Origin: Corythucha ciliata
Lineage: Eukaryota > Arthropoda > Insecta > Hemiptera > Tingidae
NCBI GenBank assembly: GCA_038030265.1
Contig: CM075937.1
Coordinates: 37,180,198-37,244,197, forward strand
Length of the DNA stretch: 64,000 bases
Direction: 5' to 3'
A model generated the notes under the pieces. It was not told the origin of the DNA, searched no databases, and worked only from the letters and a program-made list of their open reading frames with translations. Position numbers and translations under genes: made by a program. Positions 21,784-32,317 of this stretch are shown here, in pieces; the stretch's first letter is position 1; each line of letters begins with the position of its first letter.

Positions 21784-21899
21784 CTCTAACAAAAAAGCAA
21801 TATGTTTTTATAGCAATGTTTCTATTTCATTCATATGTTTGAAGAAAATTAATAAAATAGAAACATTGCTACGAAAAACATATTGCTTTTTTGTTAGAG
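21784..21899. mobile_element. MITE family B, copy 1: near-perfect foldback
   Basis: CTCTAACAAAAAAGCAATAT pairs with its complement ending at 21899, and pairing continues through TAGCAATGTTTCTATTT to a short loop. The outer flank GGGGCCTATTCTCTAAC resembles the end of the element at 30767. Confidence 0.78.
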
Positions 21900-22279
21900 T
21901 ACAAGCACCCTGGATTATTCCCCCTTGACACTTTTGGACGCTCTCCCACTACCACGAATAATTTCCATTGCCTCCTCCCCCTGATAAAGTTTTGAGCTTT
22001 AGCCACCCTACCATCGGATGGACGCAAACGGCATCAAACCCCCCCCCCTCCCAATTGTGTAGACGCCCCTGCTCGCTGCAATGAACCGGAAAATTAATCA
22101 GATCATTCGTATAAACAAAGTATCGCTCTTTATTTGACCGAATAAATTGCCAATTATTGCTTCCCACGTGGGACGAAAGCCGTTAAATAACCACTGAAAT
22201 TAGTTATTTTGCCACGAAATCCAAGGCTTGTGTAGTGTAATCACTGGCGAAGCTAAACATATTAGGGTCTGGGACGGTA

Positions 22280-22870
22280 ATCTCAGTGAGGTCTCTCGGT
22301 CACAAATTAGCGCTTTGTGCTTTCCCTCAATCTTAAGCAGTGGAAATGGATTAGCAATTTTTTCACAGCAATGATTTAGTGCTTTTTCTAAATTTTGGCC
22401 ATCACGAAGTTGCCTCCAGAAATCGCAAATTTGCGTTCCCCACAGCTTTAGCCAGTGAATCAGCGATGTCGTCTTCACATTAATAGCTACGAATCAGCGG
22501 TTCTTCTCGAATTAGCGACTTTTTCACTTTTACTCGTGATTTTGCAGTTTTCCTCCACTATAGAGGAGAATTAGCTTTTCTAAATGTTTGCGGTGAATTA
22601 GCAGTTTGTCTCCATTTTAGCAGCAAATTAGCGCTGTTCCTCAAATTGAGCAGTGACTTATTAGAAATGTAGTCACAATTAGCTTTCTCTAAATTTTAGC
22701 TGTGAATAAGCGATTTTTTTCACATTTAGCCGTGGACGAGCGCTTTTTCTGAATTTCAGTCACGAATTTGCCTTAAAAAAAAACACGAGTAGGCGTTTTC
22801 TCAGTTTTAGCTGTAAACTATCTCTTATCGCGTGAATTAGCGCTTTTTCTTAATCTTATAGCCACGAATT
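22280..22870 (+). repeat. Array of the ~30-bp GCGAATTAGCG repeat, + orientation
   Basis: Repeated 'gaattagcgctttttct' type units. At 22402 there is the variant 'cacgaagttgcctccagaaa' that also marks the other arrays. Confidence 0.75.
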
Positions 22871-23790
22871 TTCTTGCCATAAAACATTTTTTCGCGAGTC
22901 TGGTTCACTGAAACCCCGATTTTGCGGTATGTTACTGGAAACCTTATTTTGCGGATTGTACTAGCTGAAAAAACAATTTCATTAAAAAATTAATGTCCCG
23001 GGGTTGGCTAATTGGCTAATTCAAAAAGCAATTTCGTGGATTTAGCAGACGAAAAAAAACATTTTTGGGGTATAGCTCACTAAATAGACAATTTTGCTCA
23101 ATAAAGAAAACAATTTTCGTGGGTCTGACTCACTAAAAGCCCATTTTCGCGGGTTCAACTGGCTCAAAATAACATTTCCACGAGTCTGGCTCACTAATAA
23201 ATCGATTTCTCATTTCCACGGGTCTAAATAATTACACCCCTATTTTCGAGGGTCTGACTCGATTTTTCTGGGGATTTTTGTTTCTAAAAACCCAATGTCC
23301 GCAGGATTTTGGAGCCTCAAAACTCATTTTCGCGGATCCGGTTCACTGGAAACCCAATTTCGCGGTATTTGTTGCAGGAAGACCAATTTCGTGTGGTTGC
23401 CTAATTGAAAAACTAATTTTGCTGACTGTTCTTGCTAAAATACCAATTTCGTTAAGTAATTAATATCCCGGGGTTGACTCATTTAAAAAGGAATTACGCG
23501 GATTTTGCACACTAAATGCTGCCATTTTCGCGCAGGCCTGACTGAGTAAAGAAACATTTTCTCGGATTTCGCTCTTTATTTAAATTTTTGCTGCTCGATT
23601 GCTCGCGATTTTTGCTGCTAAACCCTCTATTTTCTGATGGATTTTGCTAGTTAAAATCCAATTTTTGCGGGGTATGCTTTCTAAACACCAATTTCGCACA
23701 TTTCTCTCGCAAATCGATTTCGTGTGGGGTTGGTCATTGAAAATGGTCCATTACACAGATTTTAGGCTCTGTAAAAACCCCCCATTTTGT
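22870..23790 (+). repeat. Degenerate minisatellite, CCAATTTCGCGG family
   Basis: Units of about 38-42 bp such as 'ggttcactggaaacccaatt' followed by 'tcgcgg'. This is the clearest array of the family. It joins directly to the preceding ~30-bp array. Confidence 0.75.
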
Positions 23791-26509
23791 GAGTTTTGCA
23801 TTTAGTGGGGAGGAAGGGACTATAGGTACGGCGACCAGATTTTTTCACTTGGAAAGGAGGGCCATGGGCTTTAGGGGTTCTATATTCTATATGTGTGAGT
23901 TTTGGACTGATGTAATCAGATTATGTGGCTTAATTATAGGTTTTTGGGAGCCCATTGAGTTTCTGGAGGCGAAAATTGATCAGATGTCGTTGGGGTGGTC
24001 ATCTGATGGCTTCTTAGCCAAATAGCTAGTGGCTGGTGTAGATTGTTCTTTTAGGGGTCCAAAATTCAGATTCTCCTTGGCCAAAGAATCCAATAATGAT
24101 GCCCAATTTCTGTATTTTCAATTATCCGGTTTCTCCCATCTTAAAAACCGATAGTTCGGTTTTGGGCGGTTGGAACGTGATTTATTCACTTTCAGACGAA
24201 AAATGCTATTCTTGGTTGAATAATAACGGAAGTATTGGGCAAAGCTTATGTTTGGGACAAAATACCGGAAAAATAATATTTCAATCAATTTCCGGGCCGT
24301 AACGGTTGGGTTTATCAGACCCCCCCCCTCCTCAAAATAATGTGCATAAAAACTGTCCATTAATTGCATCCACTGTTAAGTGGTTTACTAAATCGCCGGG
24401 TATCGTTTTACCGAGGTTATTGATTCCGTTTTAAATTTTGCTGATACGTCTCGTTTTGCCTGTCCTACTTTTAGAATTGATTTTACTTAATAAAGTTTTC
24501 AGGTTTCTCAATTTAGCCTTGGGTCTATCCGCGTCCTGTTTTTATTTCCTCTTTCTCCTTCAGTCGTATTTACCACGGGTCCTTTTTATTGACTACCAAA
24601 TCAAGCCTTTTGTGTTGCTAGGTGAATAGAGTAACAGGTCCCTTTTTCACTCACTCCCAATACATAACTGTCAAGCTTTAATTCGACGGAGGAGGGCGTA
24701 CTCCGACGAGCGAGTTGGGTGAGTGTGTGTGTGAGATGGGTAGAAGAGGGGGGTGGGGTGAATGGAGAATTGTTGTGCCATCCTTCCTCGTCAAGTCCGT
24801 ATTTGCCATTGGAGAGACGAGAGAAGAAAAAAAAAAAAATGTACAAACAACTAAACAGCAGTCACGCACGATACGTATCAGCGGGTTTTCCCTCAAAGCG
24901 TACAACGCCAATAAAACGTTTTTAAATTACTTTTTTCATTATTGTGATACAACCGACGTCAATCGACGTGACGTTCTGTATCATTTTTAAAATTGCCTCC
25001 CCATCCTATTCTAACCCCCCCCCCCGTCCTCTATTTGATCCCAATCACAGCTTTCACCTGTTAACAGCCGTAATGGTGACATTTCGGTAAATTATTCTAC
25101 AGGTTTTGGCCTTCACAATGCGGAGCAATGCAATTTGCAGCCAGACGGGGGATATGTGGCACACTTTATTCGTACTTATTATATTGATCTTCACCTACCA
25201 GACAAGTGGATGGGGGAGGTAGACCGGAAATAAGGTCAGGCGCAAACGTAGAGTCTGTTACAGGTACTTGTGGCTGGGGGAGGAAATGAAGAGCCGATAC
25301 TGGCCATAGTTGGAAAGAAAAAAACAACAACAACCCGGTAAAACAAACGCTGCATGTTGAAGCGGTTAAAGAAAAGGGTCAATTGGAAAAATTTAGGAAG
25401 GCAGCTGGGTGCACTTGCTGACTCCCCAGAGAATATGGGTCGATTTCTGCTTCTTAATAATAACTTTCAACACTTTCTTTTTTGTAATAATATGTACGTT
25501 TAATTTACATTTTGTCTTTTCCAAAAAAAAAGCTTTCTTTGTGTTGTTTCGTGGGCAAAAAAGAGGGAGGGCTCCTAAAATTTAATATTTACAACAATTC
25601 GAGGTACACACATTTCACAGTTTAACATTAATGGCAACGATTAATAAGAAAAAAGAACGTCTTTAAAGGTAAAAAAAAGGTTTTTAATAATAATATCGCG
25701 AGAGAAAGCGAAAGACTCGAAAAAAAATCAGGTTATCGACCTATAAACGGAGATGGTCATTTTTTCAGCATTGTATCGTGCGACGTAATTTTACTAATAA
25801 TTGAAGAAGTGCTTGTTTTTTTAAAAACAAAAATGACATAAATAAAACCTGGTCGATATTTTGTTAGCAGAATCTCCCGCGTTCAATAGTTATACACGAT
25901 CTATCAGTTCTGATCGCGGGCGTTATCTTGGTTTAAGAAATACATTTCCTAGAAAACACAATAATCTCAATGCGTAACCCAAAATAAATAATGTTAATAA
26001 AAAAATAACATGGAAGAATACATATACATATAAACAGCAACGTAATATAAATTGGTATTTGCAAGTTTGGCTTTTCTGGAATATTATATATACAAAATTT
26101 AACAGTTAAACAAAAGAATACTGGGATAGTCGTATTGCATAGACCCGATTGGCTCAAAAAAGCGGCTTAAAATTAAGATACAAAAACAAAAGACACTAGA
26201 GGTAACACTGACGTTTAAACGAAAATTCGCGTTTTTGAGTCATTTTCATCGTGTGCACGAATATTCCATCCAATTACTGTTTTCCGTACTTGCGGTCCTC
26301 TTTGATATACATTCCCCTCTTTCTCAATCCACGGAAACAATGATATTTTCCATTAAAATCTCAGATTCATTTGACTATAAATTCTTTTTGAGCTCATCGA
26401 TATACTTTTCATTTTCCTGCTATTAAAACTTCCCTCTCAGACTCTGACTCGCCTTTTCTTTCCATTATTTTTCTTTTTAGTATTTTTTGTACGACTAGAG
26501 ACATGAAGG
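23791..26509. other. No gene recognised; includes likely 3' region of the ARL4-like gene
   Basis: AT-rich DNA. The part next to 26510 is expected to include the 3' untranslated region of the ARL4-like gene (- strand). TTTATT at 25165-25170 (AATAAA on - strand) is one possible poly(A) signal. Poly-A and poly-C runs occur near 24827 and 25013. Confidence 0.4.
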
Positions 26510-26661
26510 CTATCTGCTCTTCTTTTTCACTTGTTTTGCGAGTTTCCTCCGTTTGAGTATCATCTCAAACAGCGCATCCATGCCCTCGAAAAGGCCTTCG
26601 CCCGTGATGGCGCACGCTGGTTGAACAACCCACATGTGACCGTGGCCCAATTCGTGAAGCC
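26510..26661 (-). CDS. ARL4: ARL4 exon 4: G5 motif and basic tail
   Basis: This exon encodes [39 protein letters not shown] and the polybasic end, with stop TAG at 26512-26510. The acceptor is gcgaag after a long pyrimidine (T) run read on the - strand. Confidence 0.92.
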
Positions 26662-29600
26662 CTTCGCGCGCAAATATGAAAAAAAAAAAAAAAAAAAAAA
26701 AGGTTCTAAATTAGCGAGGTGTGTGGTTTTTTAAATTTTTGGTAAGGAGGGGTGAGGGTGAGGTGGGTTAACTCACCCAATAATTTTTCCAGTTCTTTGG
26801 GCTCTTTGGCACCGGGTAAATCCTGTTTATTGGCCAAAACAAGAACAGGAACTCCGGCATTGTCCGGCGACCTAGCTGTTCGCGCCAATTCCATTTTGGC
26901 CTCTTCCATACGCTCGAGATCAACTGAATCCAGCACGAATACAATGCCTGAAAAAAACAAAGTGAGGAGTGAGAAATGCAAGTTTGTGTGATATTTTGGA
27001 AGAATAAAATTAAAGCACCAGCAAATTGGAGAAAGTTAGGGAAGAGCCCCAAAACTCGTGGCTACGGACCCCTTCCCCTCCCACCGATCCTACCAGTAAG
27101 AAACATCTTGAAGATATACCAATCTCCCCCTTTATCTAAGGGGGCAAATATGACCGTTTCGCGATGTCGTTCGTTTAGGCCGATTTTCTCGATTCCAGAG
27201 CGGGTCAGCGAGGTCCGACTGGGTCGAGGCTCGTGCTATAGGACTTCTAGGCAGTCGTAAACACCAAGATACGCAGTTTTTCGTTTAATTTTAATTTTTT
27301 TACTCGTGAAAATCGTAACGACCAAGGGATGAGGGGGCTAAAAGTAATGGGAGGGGGGTTCATAGCTAATCCGCCCTCAAAATAGTGATAAACCCTGATT
27401 CTCGGTTAAAATTGAGAAAAGAGCACTAATCGCAATATGTGAATACACCGTTAATTCGCCACTAAAACGGGAAAAATTACTTGTTTTATCGACATGAATT
27501 TACGATTTTTTCACGTTCAAATATGAGTTACCACTTTTCCCCCATTTTATTAGCAAATTAGTTTTTTTTTCTGAATTTTAGCAGCGTAAAATCATAAAAA
27601 TTGAGAAACATTTCCCTCCTGAAGTAAGGAAAAAGCGCTAATTCGCATGGCTAAATGTGATCGCATATTTCTTGGCCAAAATTAAGACTTGCTAATTCAC
27701 GGTTAAAAATGAGACAAATTGCTCGTATTTAAAGCTGGTTCTGAGAGAACGCCAATTCACGATTTTTAGGAGCAGCTTCAAAGATTGAAAATAAACGCTA
27801 ATTCGTGGCTAAAAATGACATTATGTGTCAATCTCAAGCTGGTAGTGTAGAGAAAAAACACCAATTCACTGCTTAAAATGAGAAAATCACTGATTCGCAG
27901 AGAATGGAGAAAAAGTGCTAACTCATGGCTAAATGTAAATCCGAAAATGCTCTAATGTGCGGATAAATTTGAAAAAAGCCATAATTTGCGGGGCAGCCTA
28001 ACTGACGCACACAAAAATCAACCCGGCATTCTAAAATTGAGAAAAATCGCCGTCTTGCTGTTAAAATGGGGAAAAAGCACTAACTCGCGTGCTTAAATTT
28101 GAAAAAATCGCACGTTCAGGGCCAAAATTTAGTATAAGTGCTAATAATTGAAGGCTAGAAATACGAACAAGGGCTCTCTTTAAAGCTGAAATTACGAGAA
28201 CGCCAATTTGCGATTGTTGGAGGCAGCTTTCATGCTTGCGAGGCATTGAGAAACGCGCTAAGTCTTTTCCCGTCAATTCGCCAGTTACATGGATAAAGAG
28301 CGCTAATTCGCTGCTAAAACTGAGAAAATCGCTGATTCGCCGTTAATATTGAGAACAAGTGCTGACTTATGGCTAAATGTGAAATAATTTGCGGGGCATC
28401 CTAATTTACTGAAGCACAAAAAAAAAAAAAAAAAAAAAAACAACAACCCGACACTCGAAAATTGAGAAAATTCGCTATCTTGCTCATCTTGCTGCTTAAA
28501 TGGGGAAAAAACGCTAACTCGCACGCCTAAATGTGAAAAAATCGCACATTCATGGCCAAAATCAAGAACAAGTGTGCTAATTGAAGGATAAATGAGAAAA
28601 GTGCCAATTCATTGCTACATCATGTGAATACAACATTACCAATTCGCTAGTTATATGGATAAAAAACGCTAATTCACTGCAAAAACTGAGAAAATCGCTA
28701 ATTCACAGCTAGAAATGGAGAAAAAGTGCTAACTCATGGCACAGTTGGAAATAATTTCAGAAAAGCTCTAAACCGCGGTTATAATTTAAGAAAAGCGACT
28801 ATTTGCGGGGCATTCTAATTTACAGCCAAAATTGACGGTTTCAACAGCGACTTCGTCGCTAAGATAAAGTACTAAGTCAAGACTAAAGCAAAATAAATTG
28901 CTAGTTCGCGTCTAAAATTGAGAAAAAACGCTAAGTCAATGCTAAAAGAGAGAAAATCGCTAGTTCACGGCAGGGGCGTAGATATAGAGGTGGGCTGCTT
29001 GACGTGAGAACTATAGTGAGATGCATCCCAATGCCTATATTGCAGGCATTTCCGGGGATGAGACCCCAGAAAGAGAATTCAGTAGCTCATCAATAATAAC
29101 GCGAGGTAAATCGACGCGAAAAATCGTCAATTCGACCACAGAAACTGAATTAGCACAGTTAAAAGGTTGTGAACTGTCAAGACCTAACATCTCTACTGTA
29201 AAACTGTCTTTTTTGCATTCTATTGCGAAATTTCCGTCGAATAAATGACAATTTTCCCCCCAGAAAGTGATATTTTTGGAATTGAACTTGGAATCTTCGT
29301 CTCCTGGGATGGTAACTTTAGTCCCCCGAACTGGACTCATCCGTCGTAGAGGCGAATGGTTTTTCAGCAACAAACAGCCACTAAATTGGTTTTTCATCAA
29401 AAGAAAAACCGCGACATTGGGTTTTTTCTGTGAGCCAGAACCGCGAAAATGAGGTTTTAGCGAAATGGTTTTTAAAGAATGTGAAATCAGCGGTGAATCA
29501 GACCTGCAAAAATGGATTTTTAGAACGCAGAACCAGCGAAATTACGTAATATCGGATACAAAATTTTGTATTGGCCATTTTTAAAATCAAAAGTCATTTT

Positions 29601-32317
29601 GGCTCTTTACAATATCGAAATTGAGGATTTTCACTCTTTGAAGAAACAAATGATTCTTGTTTTTCGCGATTCTGGCTTTGCAAACCCAAATTTCGACGTG
29701 TTCCACTTTTTCGGAATCCAAATTGCCTGATTCTGGCTCTTTCAAAACCCAAATTCCGCGGATTTTCGCTCTTTCAATAACCAAATGGACGGATTGGTCA
29801 TTTTAAAAACCAAGTTCGTCAATTTGGATCTCTACAACCTCAAATTTGAGGATTTCCCTCTTTAAAAAACAAATGATTCTAGTTAAATGTCAACTAATAT
29901 TGTGCTTAGGTTTTACTCTCTCGAAAGAGCCAAAGTTCGTGATTTTCGGCCGCTTCAGAAATCCCATTTCACCAGAACCAACTTCGCCGGATCCCGCTCT
30001 TACGGAACCCGAATTTCGTGATTGTGGCTCTTTCGAACCCCAAATTTGCTGGGTTTTGCTCTTTTGAAACCAAAATTTCTTGATTCCGGTTTTATAAACT
30101 CAAAATTTCCCCGATTTTTACTCTTTAAAAAAGTCAATTTCGGGGGTTCGAGCCTTTCAGAGCCAAATTTCGACGTGTTCCGCTTTTTCGGAATCCAAAT
30201 TGCCCGGTTCTGGCTTTTTCAAACACCCAAATTCCGCGGATTTTTGCTCTTTTAATAACCAAATGGACAGATTGGCCATTTTAAAAACCAAATTACGTCA
30301 TTTTGGCTCTCTACAATCTCAAAATTGAGGATTTTTACTCTTTAAAAAACAAAGTGATTCTTGCTAAATGACAACTAATTGCGTAGGTTTTACTCTCTAT
30401 CTAGCCAAAGTTTGTAAATTTGTCCCTTTTTAGTGCATTTCATTCAAGAAATGCAAATGCACTATTGGTCTCGTCCTTTTTTGAAATCTCATTTCACCAG
30501 AACCCAATTCGCCGGGTTTCGCTCTTTCGGAATCCAAATTTCGTGATTCTGGCTCTTACAAACCACAAATTTCACCGATTTTCGCGCTTTTAAACACTGA
30601 ATTTCGTGGATTGTAAAATCACAGCTTTGCAGGAAAAGCTAATTTGGATTATTATTTTACTCAAATAGACGGACGGCCACTTTCAACCCCAAATATTGAT
30701 TTTAAATCCGCAAAACCCGAATGATTTTGATAGCTTTATTCTATGCTAAACGAGGCTTAAAGCACAGGGGCCTTATTCTCTAACGAAATAAAAACCTTGC
30801 TTTGGTAGAAACATTGAAATTTCATTCATGAAATTAAGAAAACTGAACGGAAGCATATGATTTTTGAAAAAAGCAATGATGAAAAAAGTTAGTGAATAAG
30901 GCTCCAGGTCACAAGCTTTATGATATGCCTCTGTTGTTTCTGTGGAGTCTATGCAGTCAAAAACGTGACTGCCCTCGGAAAATGAAGCATTTTGAACGGT
31001 TTCATAGACGGCACAGACGCATATCACGTGGTTTGTGACCAGGGCCTAAATGCCAACTAATGGAGTATGCTTTACTCAATCGAAAACCTTTTCAGAAGTC
31101 ACATTCCACAGGTTTGGCTGGGATATTGCCCCTTCAAAGTCCAAAAAGGATTATTGCACTAATGTAAAACGCAATTAGTGGCTTTGGGCATTTAAAAGCA
31201 CAATTTTCACTGCGGTGGTTGACTCATTCAGAAAGCCAATTTCACAGGTTGGAGCTTGCAAAACGCGATTCGACTCTGAAAACCCCCAATTAGACGGATT
31301 TCGTTCGTTAAGAAGTCATTATGGCGATCTGACTTATTCAGAAAATTGGAGGTTGGACTTCCTTAAATGGAGACATCGACTCTTTTGATCCATGATGGTA
31401 ATTTCGCTCAGTTTTGCTTTTCAGAAAACGAACTTCACGAGTTGGGGGATCTTCTCGAACACAATTTCGCCGGTTTGATTTTTAAAAAAACAAAAAAAAA
31501 AAACAATTCAGCGCGTTTGGCGCTTTCAGAAACCAAATTTTCGCGGCTTTGGCTCTATCACAATCCAAATTCACGGCTTGTGATTCACTTTTACAGCTTT
31601 TTCATCACGAACTTTAAAACTACCGGCTCTTAAACGGTCATCATCCAAAGGCTTCGAATTTGATTGTTCGTTCTATGAATCAACCCCTCATACCTCATCT
31701 CCCACCCCTCCATCGCAAATCAATTTTCACTTTCACTCCATTTTAGCAAATTAACATGAAAGGTTTCACTCCAATTAACCGAAATTGTCGTATTCGTTGA
31801 AAACCTTTGGATGTCATTGCAAGGACAATAATGCCCCTCCCCCAATGCCTACAACTTTAAGGATGAAAAACACAACAAACACAAGGAGGGGAAAAAAAAG
31901 GTTCAGAAGACAAAGTTTTTCTCTTTTTTTACTAACCGTCAGTGCAACGAGTGTACGATTTCCACAGAGGCCTCAATTTCTCCTGCCCGCCAACGTCCCA
32001 CACGAGAAAAGCTTGACCCTTGCTCCGACCGAGCGTTCCCTTGACTTTTTCACAATTGAAACCAATCGTGGGCACAGTGTTCAGGTACTGGTCGAATTTC
32101 AATCTGTACAGAGCGGTCGTTTTACCTGCTGAGTCCAGACCGAGCATTACCTGGCAAACAGGGGGGGGGGGGAGAAACTCTTATGTGAAATGGTTTACAA
32201 TTGAGGTGATGGTTTGTATAATTAAGCGTAAAAAGGGCTACTTACGACATGAAGGGTCCCTTGGGCTGAAGGCAGGGAGTCAAGGAAGGACGAGGGCTTG
32301 CCCATGTTAGCCCCCAT
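26510..32317 (-). CDS. ARL4: ARL4-type ADP-ribosylation-factor-like GTPase (spliced)
   Basis: Coding exons on the - strand: 32317-32246, 32150-31937, 26947-26777, 26661-26510, all GT-AG, totalling 609 nt or 202 residues; human ARL4A has 200. ARL4 proteins are membrane-attached GTPases that recruit cytohesins to the plasma membrane and affect Arf6 and actin. [10 protein letters not shown] offers Gly2 for myristoylation. GLDSAGKT (28-35) is the P-loop, Thr52 in NTVPTIGFN is switch I, WDVGGQE (75-81) is G3, NKQD (135-138) is G4 and CAIT (169-172) is G5. [15 protein letters not shown] and [12 protein letters not shown] are ARL4-specific in feel. The C-terminus ([14 protein letters not shown]) is strongly basic, as in ARL4 nuclear or membrane targeting. 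The 5-kb intron holds minisatellites and MITEs. Confidence 0.94.
26777..26947 (-). CDS. ARL4: ARL4 exon 3: G4 motif
   Basis: This exon encodes [38 protein letters not shown] and LEKLLG. Donor GTGAGT at 26776-26771 matches the phase of exon 4. NKQD gives guanine specificity. Confidence 0.94.
27370..28990 (-). repeat. Large array of the ~30-bp GCGAATTAGCG repeat, - orientation
   Basis: Units such as 'gctaattcgctgctaaaact' with 'gagaaaa' repeat throughout, in the ARL4 large intron. Two internal blocks (about 28040-28120 and 28460-28540) share longer phrases ('cttgctgttaaaatggggaa', 'aaatgtgaaaaaatcgcac'), a hint of higher-order repetition. An A22-23 run lies near 28418. Confidence 0.8.
29260..30660 (+). 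repeat. Minisatellite, GATTTTCGCTCTTTCAAAACCC type
   Basis: Units of about 33-38 bp such as 'ttctggctctttcaaaaccc' plus 'aaattccgcg'. Segments 29690-29880 and 30165-30365 repeat the same series of variants ('atttcgacgtgttcc', 'tttttcggaatccaaattg', 'aataaccaaatggac'), showing a higher-order unit of about 475 bp. Confidence 0.75.
30430..30470 (+). repeat. Short dispersed repeat ending GCACTATTGGTCTCGTC
   Basis: 'tttagtgcatttca' ... 'aaatgcactattggtctcgt' is repeated near 48222-48262. The unit contains a small inverted repeat around its centre. Confidence 0.6.
30767..30905. mobile_element. MITE family B, copy 2
   Basis: Ends GGGGCCTTATTCTCTAAC and GTTAGTGAATAAGGCTCC are inverted repeats with two mismatches. 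The interior keeps 'tagaaacattgaaatttcat' related to copy 1 at 21784. It lies in the ARL4 large intron. Confidence 0.7.
30907..31040. mobile_element. Adjacent foldback, GGTCACAAGC ends
   Basis: GGTCACAAGC at the left and GTTTGTGACC at the right are inverted, with inner pairing TGATATGC/GCATATCA. It abuts the previous element, suggesting nested or tandem insertion. Confidence 0.65.
31050..31640 (+). repeat. Degenerate minisatellite, CCAATTTCGCGG type
   Basis: Units such as 'gactcattcagaaagccaat' and 'tttcacaggttgg' in ARL4 intron sequence. Period about 38 bp, strongly diverged. Confidence 0.55.
31937..32150 (-). CDS. ARL4: ARL4 exon 2: P-loop to switch II
   Basis: This exon encodes [17 protein letters not shown] through [19 protein letters not shown] and ends one base into a Gly codon before GTTAGT. 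It contains the P-loop, switch I Thr and switch II Gly-Gln. Confidence 0.94.
32246..32317 (-). CDS. ARL4: ARL4 exon 1: myristoylated N-terminus
   Basis: This exon encodes [20 protein letters not shown] and TLHV, similar to the ARL4 N-terminus before the first beta strand. It is too short for simple ORF detection; the frame matches the next exon and the donor is GTAAG. An acceptor (tttcag, 32362-32367) just upstream indicates a preceding untranslated exon. Confidence 0.88.

Noticed and set aside
29035..29400. 121-codon open frame on the - strand
   Set aside because: It overlaps the start of a minisatellite in the ARL4 intron and shows no family features.
31785..32132. 115-codon open frame on the + strand
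   Set aside because: It lies opposite ARL4 exon 2, whose - strand frame carries the GTPase motifs.
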